From Candidatus Hikarchaeia archaeon HikBin4 (lineage in GTDB: Archaea > Halobacteriota > Halobacteria > Halobacteriales > Hikarchaeaceae): a stretch of DNA of 10,079 nucleotides. Each line of letters opens with the position of its first letter. Position 1 is the first letter of the stretch. The position numbers and the translations under genes are program-made. The stretch lies in NCBI GenBank assembly GCA_009889685.1, contig WTZT01000014.1, positions 1 to 10,079 of the forward strand, in the 5' to 3' direction. Below, piece by piece: positions 1 through 6,738 of the stretch. Below the pieces are notes generated by a model. The model was given only the letters and a program-made list of their open reading frames with translations. It was not told the origin of the DNA and ran no database searches.

Positions 1-81
1 GATCAAACGGAACTTTATGAAAACGTATCAATTACTAGATTCGAGGGGCATAAGGATGTCAAATGGTCATTGGGTAATTAG
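1..81 (+). other. Possible C-terminal end of a gene cut by the left edge
   Basis: Frame 1 is open from the first base for 26 codons, ending in TAG at 79-81; the last residues read DVKWSLGN. It would converge on the dehydratase gene, leaving about 20 nt. A second frame is also open over most of this stretch, so coding is not proven, and I recognise no family. Confidence 0.25.
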
Positions 82-101
82 ATAAAGTAGAGAAGATTGC
101 A

Positions 102-455
102 CTAATTCTTAGAAAGAGCTGCATATATCCGATCGACTTTGGCAGCGAAAACAAAATCTGTTTTATGCAATCCATCAATCTTATGGGTCCAAACGTCTAT
201 TTCCACTTTTCCCCACGAGATGTGGATATCAGGATGGTGCCATTCTTCTTCGGCTAGTAGCCCAATTGAATTGGAAAATGATAGAGCTGTTTTAAAATCG
301 GGGAACGCGTATGCCCCGTGTAGGTGGTGGTAATCTATGACATTCCATTTGTCTGTGTCAAGCTGTTCAAGATAGCCCAAATATACCTCAGGTGGGAGTG
401 GGTCGTCGTCGCTAGAACAGGCGAGACATGGTTGGTCGGCTAGGTCGAAGTCCAT
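102..455 (-). CDS. Pterin-4a-carbinolamine dehydratase (PCD/DCoH family)
   Basis: This 117-residue protein should dehydrate 4a-hydroxytetrahydropterin to quinonoid dihydropterin, the recycling step that accompanies aromatic amino acid hydroxylases, in the cytoplasm. The full family signature is visible with correct spacing: E69, then H73-H74-P75, W81, H91 and D100, in the order E-x3-HHP-x5-W-x9-H-x8-D. The start of a DFVFAAKVD helix follows. The N-terminal 22 residues carry C10-x2-C13 and a PLPPEEV-like turn, which resembles bacterial PhhB-type proteins more than the shorter haloarchaeal ones. No phenylalanine hydroxylase gene is in the window, so its substrate is unknown; some PCD-like proteins have been proposed to act in molybdopterin metabolism. 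The first ATG of the frame is used. The gene is divergent from the EamA transporter, with about 96 nt between them. Family assignment is secure, physiological role is not. Confidence 0.93.
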   Translation of the reverse strand: MDFDLADQPCLACSSDDDPLPPEVYLGYLEQLDTDKWNVIDYHHLHGAYAFPDFKTALSFSNSIGLLAEEEWHHPDIHISWGKVEIDVWTHKIDGLHKTDFVFAAKVDRIYAALSKN

Positions 456-520
456 ACTTAATCTTAATTTGAAAGGAAAAAGAGTTTACTAAAAATGGGA
501 AAATGAACCGTTCGGTAAAC

Positions 521-530
521 ATATACTATA
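521..530 (+). promoter_or_regulatory. TATA box for the EamA gene, with a small palindrome upstream
   Basis: ATATACTATA lies 22-31 nt before the ATG at 552, the spacing expected for a leaderless archaeal transcript. No Shine-Dalgarno is visible. A short inverted repeat, ACCG-TT-CGGT (507-516), sits just upstream, where BRE or a regulator site would lie. Confidence 0.55.
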
Positions 531-551
531 ATGTGGTTTATCTTGAGATAG

Positions 552-1451
552 ATGTTTGCGTGGCCAACTGAGTTTTATATGTTGTTAATGGCATGTGCTG
601 TTTTCAGAGGGAGTGAGGTAATATTTTCGAAAAGGGGTTTAGAAAGTGGAGGAAATTGGCTACAGAATACATTTCAAACTCTTGTGGTTAGAACGATACT
701 AGCATGGTCTTTGTTGTTTGTATTGTCAAAGGGTGAGATGATAATTCGTGAAATATCCATTATTGCAATTGGGGCTTTTGTGTTTTCGGGAATAGTTGCG
801 GCAGGTATTGGTTCATTGTTTTTTTACAATGGAGTAGATAGAATGGGGGCTAGTGTTTGTACTGCGATAACGAATACTCGTCCTCTCTTTGTGGTCGTTC
901 TTGCAGTCGTTTTTCTAGGCGAGAATATAACAGTTCCAGGAATGATAGGAGTAATATTGGTAGTGATAGGAGTCATACTTATAACTCGATCAAAGGGGGG
1001 GAATATATCAGGATGGAAAAAAAGTGATGTGGTGTTTCCACTTATTGCAGCTTTGTTTTTTGCGGTAGGCAATGTGGTTAGAAAATTTGGGTTTGTAGTA
1101 GAGCCAATTAGTGCCATCCAAGCATTGGCGATAAATGAAATAGCTGCACTGGTCACAGTGGGTATTTATGGAATTTGGGTGGGGAGAGGGCATGAACTAT
1201 ACAAAGGTAATGTTAAAAGTTATCAGAACTTTCTATTAAGTGGAATATTTGTCTTTTTTGCTTTATTTTTACTATTTCAGGCGCTTATAATAGGGCCTGT
1301 TTCAATAGCAGATCCTCTTCTCGGAACTGCACCATTATTCACTGTATTAATAGCAATTGTATTGTTGGGGAAAGTCGAGAGGATAACAAAGACATTGATC
1401 ATGGGAACTTTGTTGGTTATTATAGGAATTGCCCTCCTAACTATCAGTTAG
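552..1451 (+). CDS. EamA/DMT-superfamily membrane transporter (RhaT/YdcZ-like)
   Basis: This 299-residue, very hydrophobic protein has the length and ten-helix pattern of the drug/metabolite transporter superfamily. Helices lie roughly at 5-20, 40-59, 70-91, 100-121, 128-146, 159-175, 184-210, 225-247, 253-273 and 279-298. The two EamA repeats are visible from matching segments: PLFVVVLAVVFLGE at 111-124 in the first half, and PLFTVLIAIVLLGKVE at 261-276 in the second. Each is followed by a glycine-rich helix (IGVILVVIGV and MGTLLVIIGI). It should act in the cytoplasmic membrane as a secondary exporter or importer of a small metabolite. The substrate cannot be read from sequence, and neighbours give no clear hint. 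The start is the first ATG of the frame, supported by the TATA box. It is transcribed alone, with its stop inside a hairpin. Confidence 0.9.
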   Translation: MFAWPTEFYMLLMACAVFRGSEVIFSKRGLESGGNWLQNTFQTLVVRTILAWSLLFVLSKGEMIIREISIIAIGAFVFSGIVAAGIGSLFFYNGVDRMGASVCTAITNTRPLFVVVLAVVFLGENITVPGMIGVILVVIGVILITRSKGGNISGWKKSDVVFPLIAALFFAVGNVVRKFGFVVEPISAIQALAINEIAALVTVGIYGIWVGRGHELYKGNVKSYQNFLLSGIFVFFALFLLFQALIIGPVSIADPLLGTAPLFTVLIAIVLLGKVERITKTLIMGTLLVIIGIALLTIS

Positions 1452-1474
1452 TAGATAGATTCGATCTAGCTAAC
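1447..1474 (+). terminator. Hairpin overlapping the EamA stop codon
   Basis: GTTAG-TAGAT pairs with ATCTA-(G)-CTAAC around a 7-nt loop, giving a 10-bp stem with one bulged G. The EamA stop codon (1449-1451) is inside the 5' arm. No T-run follows, so this may be a 3'-end stabiliser or a barrier to read-through into the convergent tRNA rather than a classical terminator. Confidence 0.4.
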
Positions 1475-1506
1475 GAAAACGTAGATAATTTGAACTGTTC
1501 GTTTAA

Positions 1507-1580
1507 CGGGCTGTAAGGGATTTGAACCCCTGGCCATCTGGTTAAAAGCCAGATGCTCTACCTGACTGAGCTAACAGCCC
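1507..1580 (-). tRNA. tRNA-Lys (anticodon UUU)
   Basis: The minus strand folds into a complete cloverleaf: acceptor GGGCTGT/ACAGCCC (7 perfect pairs), D-arm GCTC/GAGC, anticodon stem TCTGG/CCAGA with loop CTTTTAA (anticodon TTT, position 37 A), variable TGGCC, and T-arm AGGGG/CCCTT with loop TTCAAAT. The discriminator base is G. CCA is not encoded and there is no intron. It decodes AAA/AAG lysine codons. It lies downstream of the amidase on the same strand and converges on the EamA gene. Confidence 0.97.
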
Positions 1581-1613
1581 GTACTTCTTGTAAAATAGAC
1601 ATGATGAAATACT

Positions 1614-1621
1614 TTTTTAAA
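1614..1621 (-). promoter_or_regulatory. Possible TATA box of the tRNA-Lys gene
   Basis: On the minus strand the sequence reads TTTAAAAA, about 34-41 nt before the mature tRNA 5' end. That allows a short 5' leader to be removed by RNase P. The region between amidase and tRNA has no other AT-rich box as good. Confidence 0.35.
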
Positions 1622-1647
1622 CTATCTCATAATGCGTTAAGGTAAAA

Positions 1648-3141
1648 TTAATTTGGGGTGAAATTCTGAATTGCATTAGTATAACGTAGTAGCCCTATTT
1701 CACCAAAAGATGTCCCTATTAATTGCAATCCAATGGGCAAACCATCTATGTTTCCATTGGGCAGGGATATTGCAGGGAGTCCTGTGAGATTTGCTATACG
1801 AGTGTTCTTTCCGGTATCAAATCCAGGATTGGAAGCATCTTCAACGAGAGGTGGAAGACCCACCATGGTAGGAGTTACCAAAACGTCTACTCCATCCATC
1901 AGATTCTCAAATTCATTGGTAAATTGAGATCTTGCCGCTTGGGAATGGGTATAACTTTGTCCGTTGTTGGAATCGAGTAGATAACAACCGGTGAGTAATT
2001 TTGATTTATAATAACGTCCCAATTTGAACTCTTTTTCTTGTGCACGGCGGGAGAAGGTTGATTGATAGGTAGAATTAACAGAACCGCCTTTACGATAAGG
2101 TGCACCTCTAGCTCTCCAATGAACTGCAGTTTCGGCATAAGAAATATGATCCTTTAGTGCTTTGTGTTCTGCTAGTTTGGGCATAGAAAGAGATTGTATA
2201 GATGCACCAGCATCGGAGAGATTATCTATTGTTTCCCGCGTTTTTAATTCAATCTCGTTATTGACTCCGTCGCCGAATCCTTCTTCTAACAATCCAAGTG
2301 TCATTTGAGTGGGGTGGAGAGGATGTTTTAAAGAATCCATATAACCCCCAAATTTGTAATCATCTTTTCCTGCTGCTTGCATACTTGCTGGGTCTTTTTC
2401 GTCCTTGCCCACGATGGCATCAAGGGCTAGGGCCATATTTTGAATTGTCATGGAAAAAATACCCACGTGGTCTAGAGTATAAGTGTTTTCCACAACGCCG
2501 TTGAGAGGAATGAGCCCATAAGTGGGTTTGATTCCTAAAACTCCACAAAAAGAAGCCGGTCCTCTAACAGAACCTCCTGTGTCAGTCCCAATGGCAATAT
2601 CTACAACACCAGTTGCGGTGGCAATAGCACTACCACCTGAAGATCCTCCAGCAACTCTAGCGGGATCGTGGGGATTTAATATAGGACCGTCGATACTAGT
2701 TGTAGAACGAGGAGATGCTGCTAGTTCGTCCAAAGTTGTTTTTGCAGTAATAGTTGCCCCAGAAGATAATAATCGTGTGACTAAAGTTGCGTCGGAAGTT
2801 GGAACGAAATTTGAGAAGATTTCAGAGCCAGCCCTCATTGGTATGCCTGCAACTGAAATGGCATCTTTGACGCCGACTGTTAGATTGGAAAGGATTCCTT
2901 GGCAGGAGGGAGGGACCATACACGACACTGAGATGGCATTGTAGGGATCGTTTTTGGGAGCCCACCAAGATCTGTTTTTAGTGTCGATTGGAGGGGGAGT
3001 AGAAGTCAGATAGGGATCGTCTAAGTTTTGAATGTTGTTTATGACATCTTCACATAAAATTTCTGCATCGAGGGGATCCACATAAATACCGAATTGGGAA
3101 CCAAGTTGAATTAATTTGGAAGGTGTGAGATTGATTTCCAT
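1648..3141 (-). CDS. Amidase-signature family amidohydrolase
   Basis: This 497-residue protein hydrolyses an amide bond (RCONH2 or a substituted amide to carboxylate plus amine). The amidase-signature Ser-cisSer-Lys triad is complete: K92 in VGVKD, cis-Ser S167 in GGSSGGSA (165-172), and nucleophile S191 in TDTGGSVRGPA. The Lys-to-Ser spacing of 75 and Ser-to-Ser spacing of 24 match fatty acid amide hydrolase. Length is normal for a stand-alone amidase. The roughly 80-residue N-terminal extension before the core resembles microbial nitrile-pathway amidases more than GatA; no gatB/gatC neighbours are present, so a role in Asn/Gln-tRNA synthesis is unlikely. There is no signal peptide, so it is cytoplasmic. 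It lies 53 nt after the Rieske gene on the same strand but has its own TATA box. The physiological substrate is unknown. Confidence 0.93.
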   Translation of the reverse strand: MEINLTPSKLIQLGSQFGIYVDPLDAEILCEDVINNIQNLDDPYLTSTPPPIDTKNRSWWAPKNDPYNAISVSCMVPPSCQGILSNLTVGVKDAISVAGIPMRAGSEIFSNFVPTSDATLVTRLLSSGATITAKTTLDELAASPRSTTSIDGPILNPHDPARVAGGSSGGSAIATATGVVDIAIGTDTGGSVRGPASFCGVLGIKPTYGLIPLNGVVENTYTLDHVGIFSMTIQNMALALDAIVGKDEKDPASMQAAGKDDYKFGGYMDSLKHPLHPTQMTLGLLEEGFGDGVNNEIELKTRETIDNLSDAGASIQSLSMPKLAEHKALKDHISYAETAVHWRARGAPYRKGGSVNSTYQSTFSRRAQEKEFKLGRYYKSKLLTGCYLLDSNNGQSYTHSQAARSQFTNEFENLMDGVDVLVTPTMVGLPPLVEDASNPGFDTGKNTRIANLTGLPAISLPNGNIDGLPIGLQLIGTSFGEIGLLRYTNAIQNFTPN

Positions 3142-3166
3142 AAGTCATAGTTAGCTCGGAAACGAG

Positions 3167-3173
3167 TTAAATA
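3167..3173 (-). promoter_or_regulatory. TATA box for the amidase gene
   Basis: The minus strand reads TATTTAA 26-32 nt before the amidase ATG, fitting a leaderless transcript independent of the Rieske operon. The spacer holds a 6-bp hairpin with a GAAA/TTTC loop (AGCTCG-GAAA-CGAGTT on the plus strand, 3153-3168) that partly overlaps the box and also sits just past the Rieske stop. Confidence 0.5.
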
Positions 3174-3194
3174 GGCCATACGGGGAATGGAGAA

Positions 3195-3557
3195 TTATAT
3201 TTCAATGAAAAGTGTTTTGTCGTGGATAGTGACCTCATACACAGGTAAAGATATACGAGAGTCTCCTAAGTGCACCCCCGTTTCGAGGTTGAATTCCCAC
3301 CCATGCCAGGGACAGGCGAGAACTAGATTGGGCCCAAAGTGTTCCTTTACTCGGAGGCCAACTCCGACAAAATCTGCAAGTAGTTCATGCCCTATACGCC
3401 CGGTGCAAACCGGACCGCCTCTGTGGGGGCAGGTATTGGATGCTGCATAATACGTCCCATCAATGTTGAAAATGCCTATGGATTTTCCCTCTAATTCAAC
3501 TATTTTTCGTTCGCCAGGGGGTAGTTCAGTTACATCACAAATAGGTACTTGTGTCAT
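3195..3557 (-). CDS. Small Rieske-type [2Fe-2S] ferredoxin
   Basis: This 120-residue single-domain protein binds a Rieske [2Fe-2S] cluster through C43-x-H45 in CPHRGGPVC and C82-x2-H85 in CPWHGWEF. Those are the only conserved features needed for the cluster, and no catalytic oxygenase domain or transmembrane anchor is attached. This makes it a soluble electron carrier like the ferredoxin components of ring-hydroxylating dioxygenases or NirD-like proteins. The loop between the two cluster motifs (53-80) is longer than usual, with a LLADFVGVGLRV segment. Its ATG overlaps the amidohydrolase stop as ATGA, so the two are translated together and probably work together. No oxygenase alpha subunit is in the window, so its electron acceptor is unknown. 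Confidence 0.93.
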   Translation of the reverse strand: MTQVPICDVTELPPGERKIVELEGKSIGIFNIDGTYYAASNTCPHRGGPVCTGRIGHELLADFVGVGLRVKEHFGPNLVLACPWHGWEFNLETGVHLGDSRISLPVYEVTIHDKTLFIEI

Positions 3558-4642
3558 ATTCCGAATACCTCGTGTGCGGTGCCCGCTAAAACCCGCTGTT
3601 TCTCGTCCTCAGAGAGTATGCTCAGGTCCGTAATGGCACTTGGAGGGTCATAATCCCAGTGGGGGTAATCTGACGCATAGAGAAGTCGGTCGGTCCCACC
3701 GATCATGTCGATTACTTGGCGCAGGTAAGAAAGATCTTCAGGTACCTCTAACGGTTGAATTCCAAAATACATATCTTTGATATATTCTGACGGTTTTTTT
3801 GTGAGTAGAGGGGCCTCAGATTGGCGTTTTAAATATTCTGTGTCGAGTCTGTGCATCATTAGAGGAATCCAAAACACACCGGATTCTTGGAAGACTATTT
3901 TGAGGTTGGGGAATTTTTCAGGAATGCCTTGAATTACTAAACTAGTTATTTGGGATTGGTTTGCCATCAAAAAACCCAATACATGAGTCTCGATGAATTT
4001 CTCATATCCAGCATTAACAAACTCATCAATCCCACCCCCACCTGCATGGAAAACGATAGGGAGATTATTTGCCTCTGCTGCTTCATATATGGGATCATAT
4101 TTCCTATTTCCAAATGGCGGCTCTGGTCCAGCGGTGGCAAAACATCCTCCAATTATACCTTTTTCATGAGAGACCCTATCGATGAGTTCTACAGCTTCTT
4201 TTGGTTCTTGAAAAGGAAGAGGAGCCATCGTGTAAATGCCCTCATCGGGATTTACTACCTTGTCCAACATATAATCAGTGTAGGCATTTGCAAGAAGAGT
4301 TGCCCGCGGATCGTCGCCTTTGATTCTGGAAAACGTGAGCATTTTTTGAGATAGCATATTAATTGCATCAACCCCAAGAAACTCCATCACATCGGGAATT
4401 ATTTCGGGTGTGAATCCACCAGCATTTCGTTGCATTTCGGTGAACTCATCTCTCTGAATTCTACCAAAAACAGATCGGTCGCCGGTGGAGATTGGATAAA
4501 TGCCTGCTATGCTTGCTTTATCTTTACCAGAGCTTCCAATCATTCGGGATTTCCAAGGTTCTGGGAAGTAGTCCACCAATTGGTCCAATCCTTCCATATA
4601 GTGTGCATCTGAATCTACTACGCGATACTTATATTTGCCCAT
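3554..4642 (-). CDS. Amidohydrolase_2 family metal-dependent hydrolase or decarboxylase (COG2159)
   Basis: This 362-residue TIM-barrel enzyme belongs to the amidohydrolase 2 family (ACMSD-like), whose members decarboxylate or hydrolyse aromatic and related carboxylates with a bound divalent metal. Visible motifs in order are the N-terminal metal motif VDSDAHYME (D12, H14, E17), H199 in PIVFHAGGG, E253 in FQESG, H264 in the GVFWIPLMMHRLD segment, and the catalytic D325 in YASDYPHWD. This motif set matches the uncharacterised subgroup seen in marine bacteria and some haloarchaea. The length is normal. It is cytoplasmic, with no signal peptide. It is the first gene of a tightly coupled pair with the Rieske ferredoxin (4-nt overlap), and the amidase follows. 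The start ATG is supported by a TATA box 23-32 nt upstream. Whether it decarboxylates or hydrolyses cannot be told from sequence. Confidence 0.9.
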   Translation of the reverse strand: MGKYKYRVVDSDAHYMEGLDQLVDYFPEPWKSRMIGSSGKDKASIAGIYPISTGDRSVFGRIQRDEFTEMQRNAGGFTPEIIPDVMEFLGVDAINMLSQKMLTFSRIKGDDPRATLLANAYTDYMLDKVVNPDEGIYTMAPLPFQEPKEAVELIDRVSHEKGIIGGCFATAGPEPPFGNRKYDPIYEAAEANNLPIVFHAGGGGIDEFVNAGYEKFIETHVLGFLMANQSQITSLVIQGIPEKFPNLKIVFQESGVFWIPLMMHRLDTEYLKRQSEAPLLTKKPSEYIKDMYFGIQPLEVPEDLSYLRQVIDMIGGTDRLLYASDYPHWDYDPPSAITDLSILSEDEKQRVLAGTAHEVFGI

Positions 4643-4664
4643 GTGGAGACGTAGGAGTGGGGGG

Positions 4665-4674
4665 ATACTATATC
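4665..4674 (-). promoter_or_regulatory. TATA box for the amidohydrolase-Rieske operon
   Basis: The minus strand reads GATATAGTAT 23-32 nt before the amidohydrolase ATG, with no Shine-Dalgarno between, fitting a leaderless mRNA. A second AT-rich box (plus-strand 4690-4704) lies just past the RNase P RNA 3' end and could serve as an alternative. Confidence 0.5.
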
Positions 4675-4704
4675 TTTCTGGGTCGGTTTGAGATAATAAA
4701 TATA

Positions 4705-5064
4705 GATGGCTGAGGAGAGTAAGCCCCCTTCTGTTTTTTCCGGCATTCGGCTAAGCGCCCGGGCCCTGGTCGTACTACTTTTGCGGCACGGGCTTGCACC
4801 GGTGAGGTTTCACCGTTCCATCGATCCTCAAGTTAGATAAAATATCTAACATCCAGAAAATATCTGGCACCTTCTACCCTCAGGAGGTTAACTCCCACAC
4901 CCTTACGGGTGAGGTTCGCTCGTTTCATAGGTCGGGCGGAGACGTGTCGTTTCTGTTTCAGAGCCAGTGGTCTCCCACTCCAGGCTTGCACCTGGTCACC
5001 TGTACGACCGGTGGGGGGACTTTCCTCACGGATAGTCCGCGGCAGCCGGTCTTCCTCTGCCACC
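4705..5064 (-). ncRNA. rnpB: RNase P RNA, archaeal type A-like
   Basis: This is the catalytic RNA that trims tRNA 5' leaders. On the minus strand the universally conserved blocks occur in order. CR-I is GAGGAAAGTCC (5017-5027). CR-II is around CTGAAACAGAAACGACACG (4935-4961). CR-III is GATGGAACGGTGAAACC (4806-4822), followed by GGTGCAAGCCC. CR-V is ACAGAAGGGGGCTTACT (4718-4734), which pairs with CR-I to form P4. The ends form P1: GGTGGCAGAGGA (5053-5064) pairs with TCCTCAGCCATC (4705-4716), with one A-A mismatch and one G-T pair, which sets the boundaries. At about 360 nt it is slightly shorter than haloarchaeal examples. Its GC content is well above the flanks, as expected for a structured RNA. 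The P10-P12 region (about 4823-4934) is long and holds two tandem AU-rich hairpins. Reading frames through here are not genes. Confidence 0.95.
4832..4867 (-). repeat. Tandem AU-rich hairpins inside the RNase P specificity domain
   Basis: Two adjacent hairpins: GTTAGATA/TATCTAAC with a 3-nt loop (4832-4850), and CCAGA/TCTGG with a 5-nt loop (4853-4867). On the minus strand both contain AGATATTTT, which suggests one arose by duplication of the other. They lie between CR-II and CR-III, in the P12 region. Confidence 0.7.
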
Positions 5065-5086
5065 GAACCCACTGAGTGTCTGAGAG

Positions 5087-5094
5087 GTAATAAG
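5087..5094 (-). promoter_or_regulatory. TATA-like box for RNase P RNA
   Basis: The minus strand reads CTTATTAC about 23-30 nt before the proposed RNA 5' end at 5064. This is the spacing expected of an archaeal core promoter and supports the P1-derived 5' boundary. Confidence 0.5.
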
Positions 5095-5124
5095 AGTGTT
5101 GTGGTAAATTGTGCCAATTGGCAT

Positions 5125-6738
5125 TCACACCGACAGGGAAAATGAACCCAATATTTCTTCTACATCAGTGGTAGTAGGGGCATTGATAATAGTAACTGTT
5201 TTACTAGTAGTAGAGATAGCAAATGCATCTTCAAATGGTCCGTTGTTTATTACCCATAAGGTTGTTTTATTATTAGAGCTACTCCCTACTTTGGTTGCTT
5301 GATGGGAATCTAAAATTTTAGAATATGCATCATAGAATTCGTCAGCGTCAGTGGAGGTATCCCATTTTGTTGTCCAGATATACCCATACTCATTCTGATC
5401 CATTTCGGATCGGTATAGAGGGAGTAACTTGTCATTTCCCCATCCTACAGAAGGTTGACTAGTATAGTTAAATGTGGGGAGGGGTTTTAGGTCAAATGTG
5501 TTTGGAGGTACGTTGCGAGAATCCCAAAAATTGTTAGTATTCAATATAGCTGCACCGTATTCGCGGGATTGGTGCCAAAACATTGAAAAGATACTAGCTT
5601 CACCTACAGTATCGGCACCATCAATGCCATAATTGGAAAAAGATTTCCAGACCCCACCATTTTGGCTGGGAATTCCCTCTACGGGGAAATTTATCCCAAG
5701 AGGGGCTGGTTTATCTTCTGATAAATGGATAATTTGTTCTGTAGAAAGTGGAGGGGATTTGTATTTGGCATGTACAGAATCCCAGCCATCTTGGGATTTT
5801 AGATAATCCACGTAAGTCGCCCCATCAGAATAAGGATGGAACAATATGATCAACACTCCAAAATTAATTGGTGCAGGAGGGGTAGTTATTTCAGAATTAG
5901 ACGTATCTATTGTAAGTTCAGGGGGTTGAACACACTGCCAGTCCTCCCAAATCACTTCTTCTAAAAGAGAATTATTACGTACGGATATAGATCCTTCACA
6001 AACTTGATCGTAGTACCATTCTACATACATTGCCGCCCCTTCTACGAGGCCTTTTACAGCCAGTTGAGTATCTTGAGTAAGTTGAGGAGATGATTCGTCT
6101 ACCGCGTCCAGATGCCCCTCTTGATCTTGTAAAGCATGGACCAACTCGTGGATAAGTACATTTTCTGCGATTACGGTGAGGCCATTGTCAAATTCATTGA
6201 CAATTACAATTTGTTCATTGAAATAAACTCCGGCAATACTTTGTCCAGATGTATTTTCTAATTCGGATTCTGCTGATTGATCTTCTCCTATTATAAAAAG
6301 TGCCTCCCATACTTGGTCATTCCATGCAGAATGATCAGGTTCGCCATCTTCAATTGTTGTGATGGGTTCGGCGTCAACAGAAGTAGTATTTGTTTTCATG
6401 AACTCGCTTGTGGTGGTCACATTGATGAGGATAAGTTTGTCAAATTCTAAATCTAGGATATATTCAGTGCGTGCATGGGCCCGGGATATATATGGAAGGA
6501 ATTCATCATCACTTAAACCGTCAGATTGATCTATGGAGATTAAATCGTAGTGATAGTATCCATTTTCAGACCCCACAGTATCGTATGCTTGAGAAGTGGG
6601 AGAAACTGCAGAATCTTGGACATTATAGATATTAGAAATGAAATCTAGTTGATTCGTTTCGTTCCAAAAAAAAGCAGGATAAACTATACTGGCGATTAAT
6701 AAAACTACTAAAATTACAGCAATGAGAGAATATTTCAT
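5125..6738 (-). CDS. Hvo_1808-family surface protein with HExxH metalloprotease motif
   Basis: This 537-residue protein has an uncleaved or signal-anchor hydrophobic segment at residues 3-24 and a long polar remainder outside the cell. Several N-glycosylation sequons (N26, N106, N117, N162, N255) fit an archaeal surface protein. The segment SENGYYHYDLISID...RTEYILDLEFD and the downstream layout match, from memory, the haloarchaeal family named for Haloferax Hvo_1808. A gluzincin-like zinc site is visible: H197-E198-L-V-H201 in LIHELVHALQDQ, then E233 in GLVEGAAMYVEWYY as a plausible third ligand. This implies a peptidase or a protein derived from one; activity is not shown. C246 and C269 could form a disulfide. 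The ATG overlaps the stop of the preceding gene as ATGA, so the pair is co-translated. RNase P RNA starts 60 nt downstream. Confidence 0.82.
   Translation of the reverse strand: MKYSLIAVILVVLLIASIVYPAFFWNETNQLDFISNIYNVQDSAVSPTSQAYDTVGSENGYYHYDLISIDQSDGLSDDEFLPYISRAHARTEYILDLEFDKLILINVTTTSEFMKTNTTSVDAEPITTIEDGEPDHSAWNDQVWEALFIIGEDQSAESELENTSGQSIAGVYFNEQIVIVNEFDNGLTVIAENVLIHELVHALQDQEGHLDAVDESSPQLTQDTQLAVKGLVEGAAMYVEWYYDQVCEGSISVRNNSLLEEVIWEDWQCVQPPELTIDTSNSEITTPPAPINFGVLIILFHPYSDGATYVDYLKSQDGWDSVHAKYKSPPLSTEQIIHLSEDKPAPLGINFPVEGIPSQNGGVWKSFSNYGIDGADTVGEASIFSMFWHQSREYGAAILNTNNFWDSRNVPPNTFDLKPLPTFNYTSQPSVGWGNDKLLPLYRSEMDQNEYGYIWTTKWDTSTDADEFYDAYSKILDSHQATKVGSSSNNKTTLWVINNGPFEDAFAISTTSKTVTIINAPTTTDVEEILGSFSLSV

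Noticed and set aside
824..1193. Minus-strand frames opposite the EamA gene
   Set aside because: The plus-strand frame gives a coherent ten-helix EamA protein with internal duplication; the opposite frames do not.
2522..2944. 140-residue plus-strand frame opposite the amidase
   Set aside because: It is the reverse complement of the amidase core (triad region) and its peptide has no domain of its own.
1648..3141. Amidase as GatA of the tRNA-dependent amidotransferase
   Set aside because: There is a long N-terminal extension, no gatB/gatC neighbours, and the context is catabolic, despite the shared signature motif.
3950..4354. 134-residue plus-strand frame opposite the amidohydrolase
   Set aside because: The minus frame has every amidohydrolase metal motif; the plus frame is low-quality shadow sequence.
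4833..5145. Two open frames (4833-5117 minus and 4909-5145 plus) without known homologues
   Set aside because: They run through the conserved blocks of RNase P RNA; the RNA signature explains the sequence fully.
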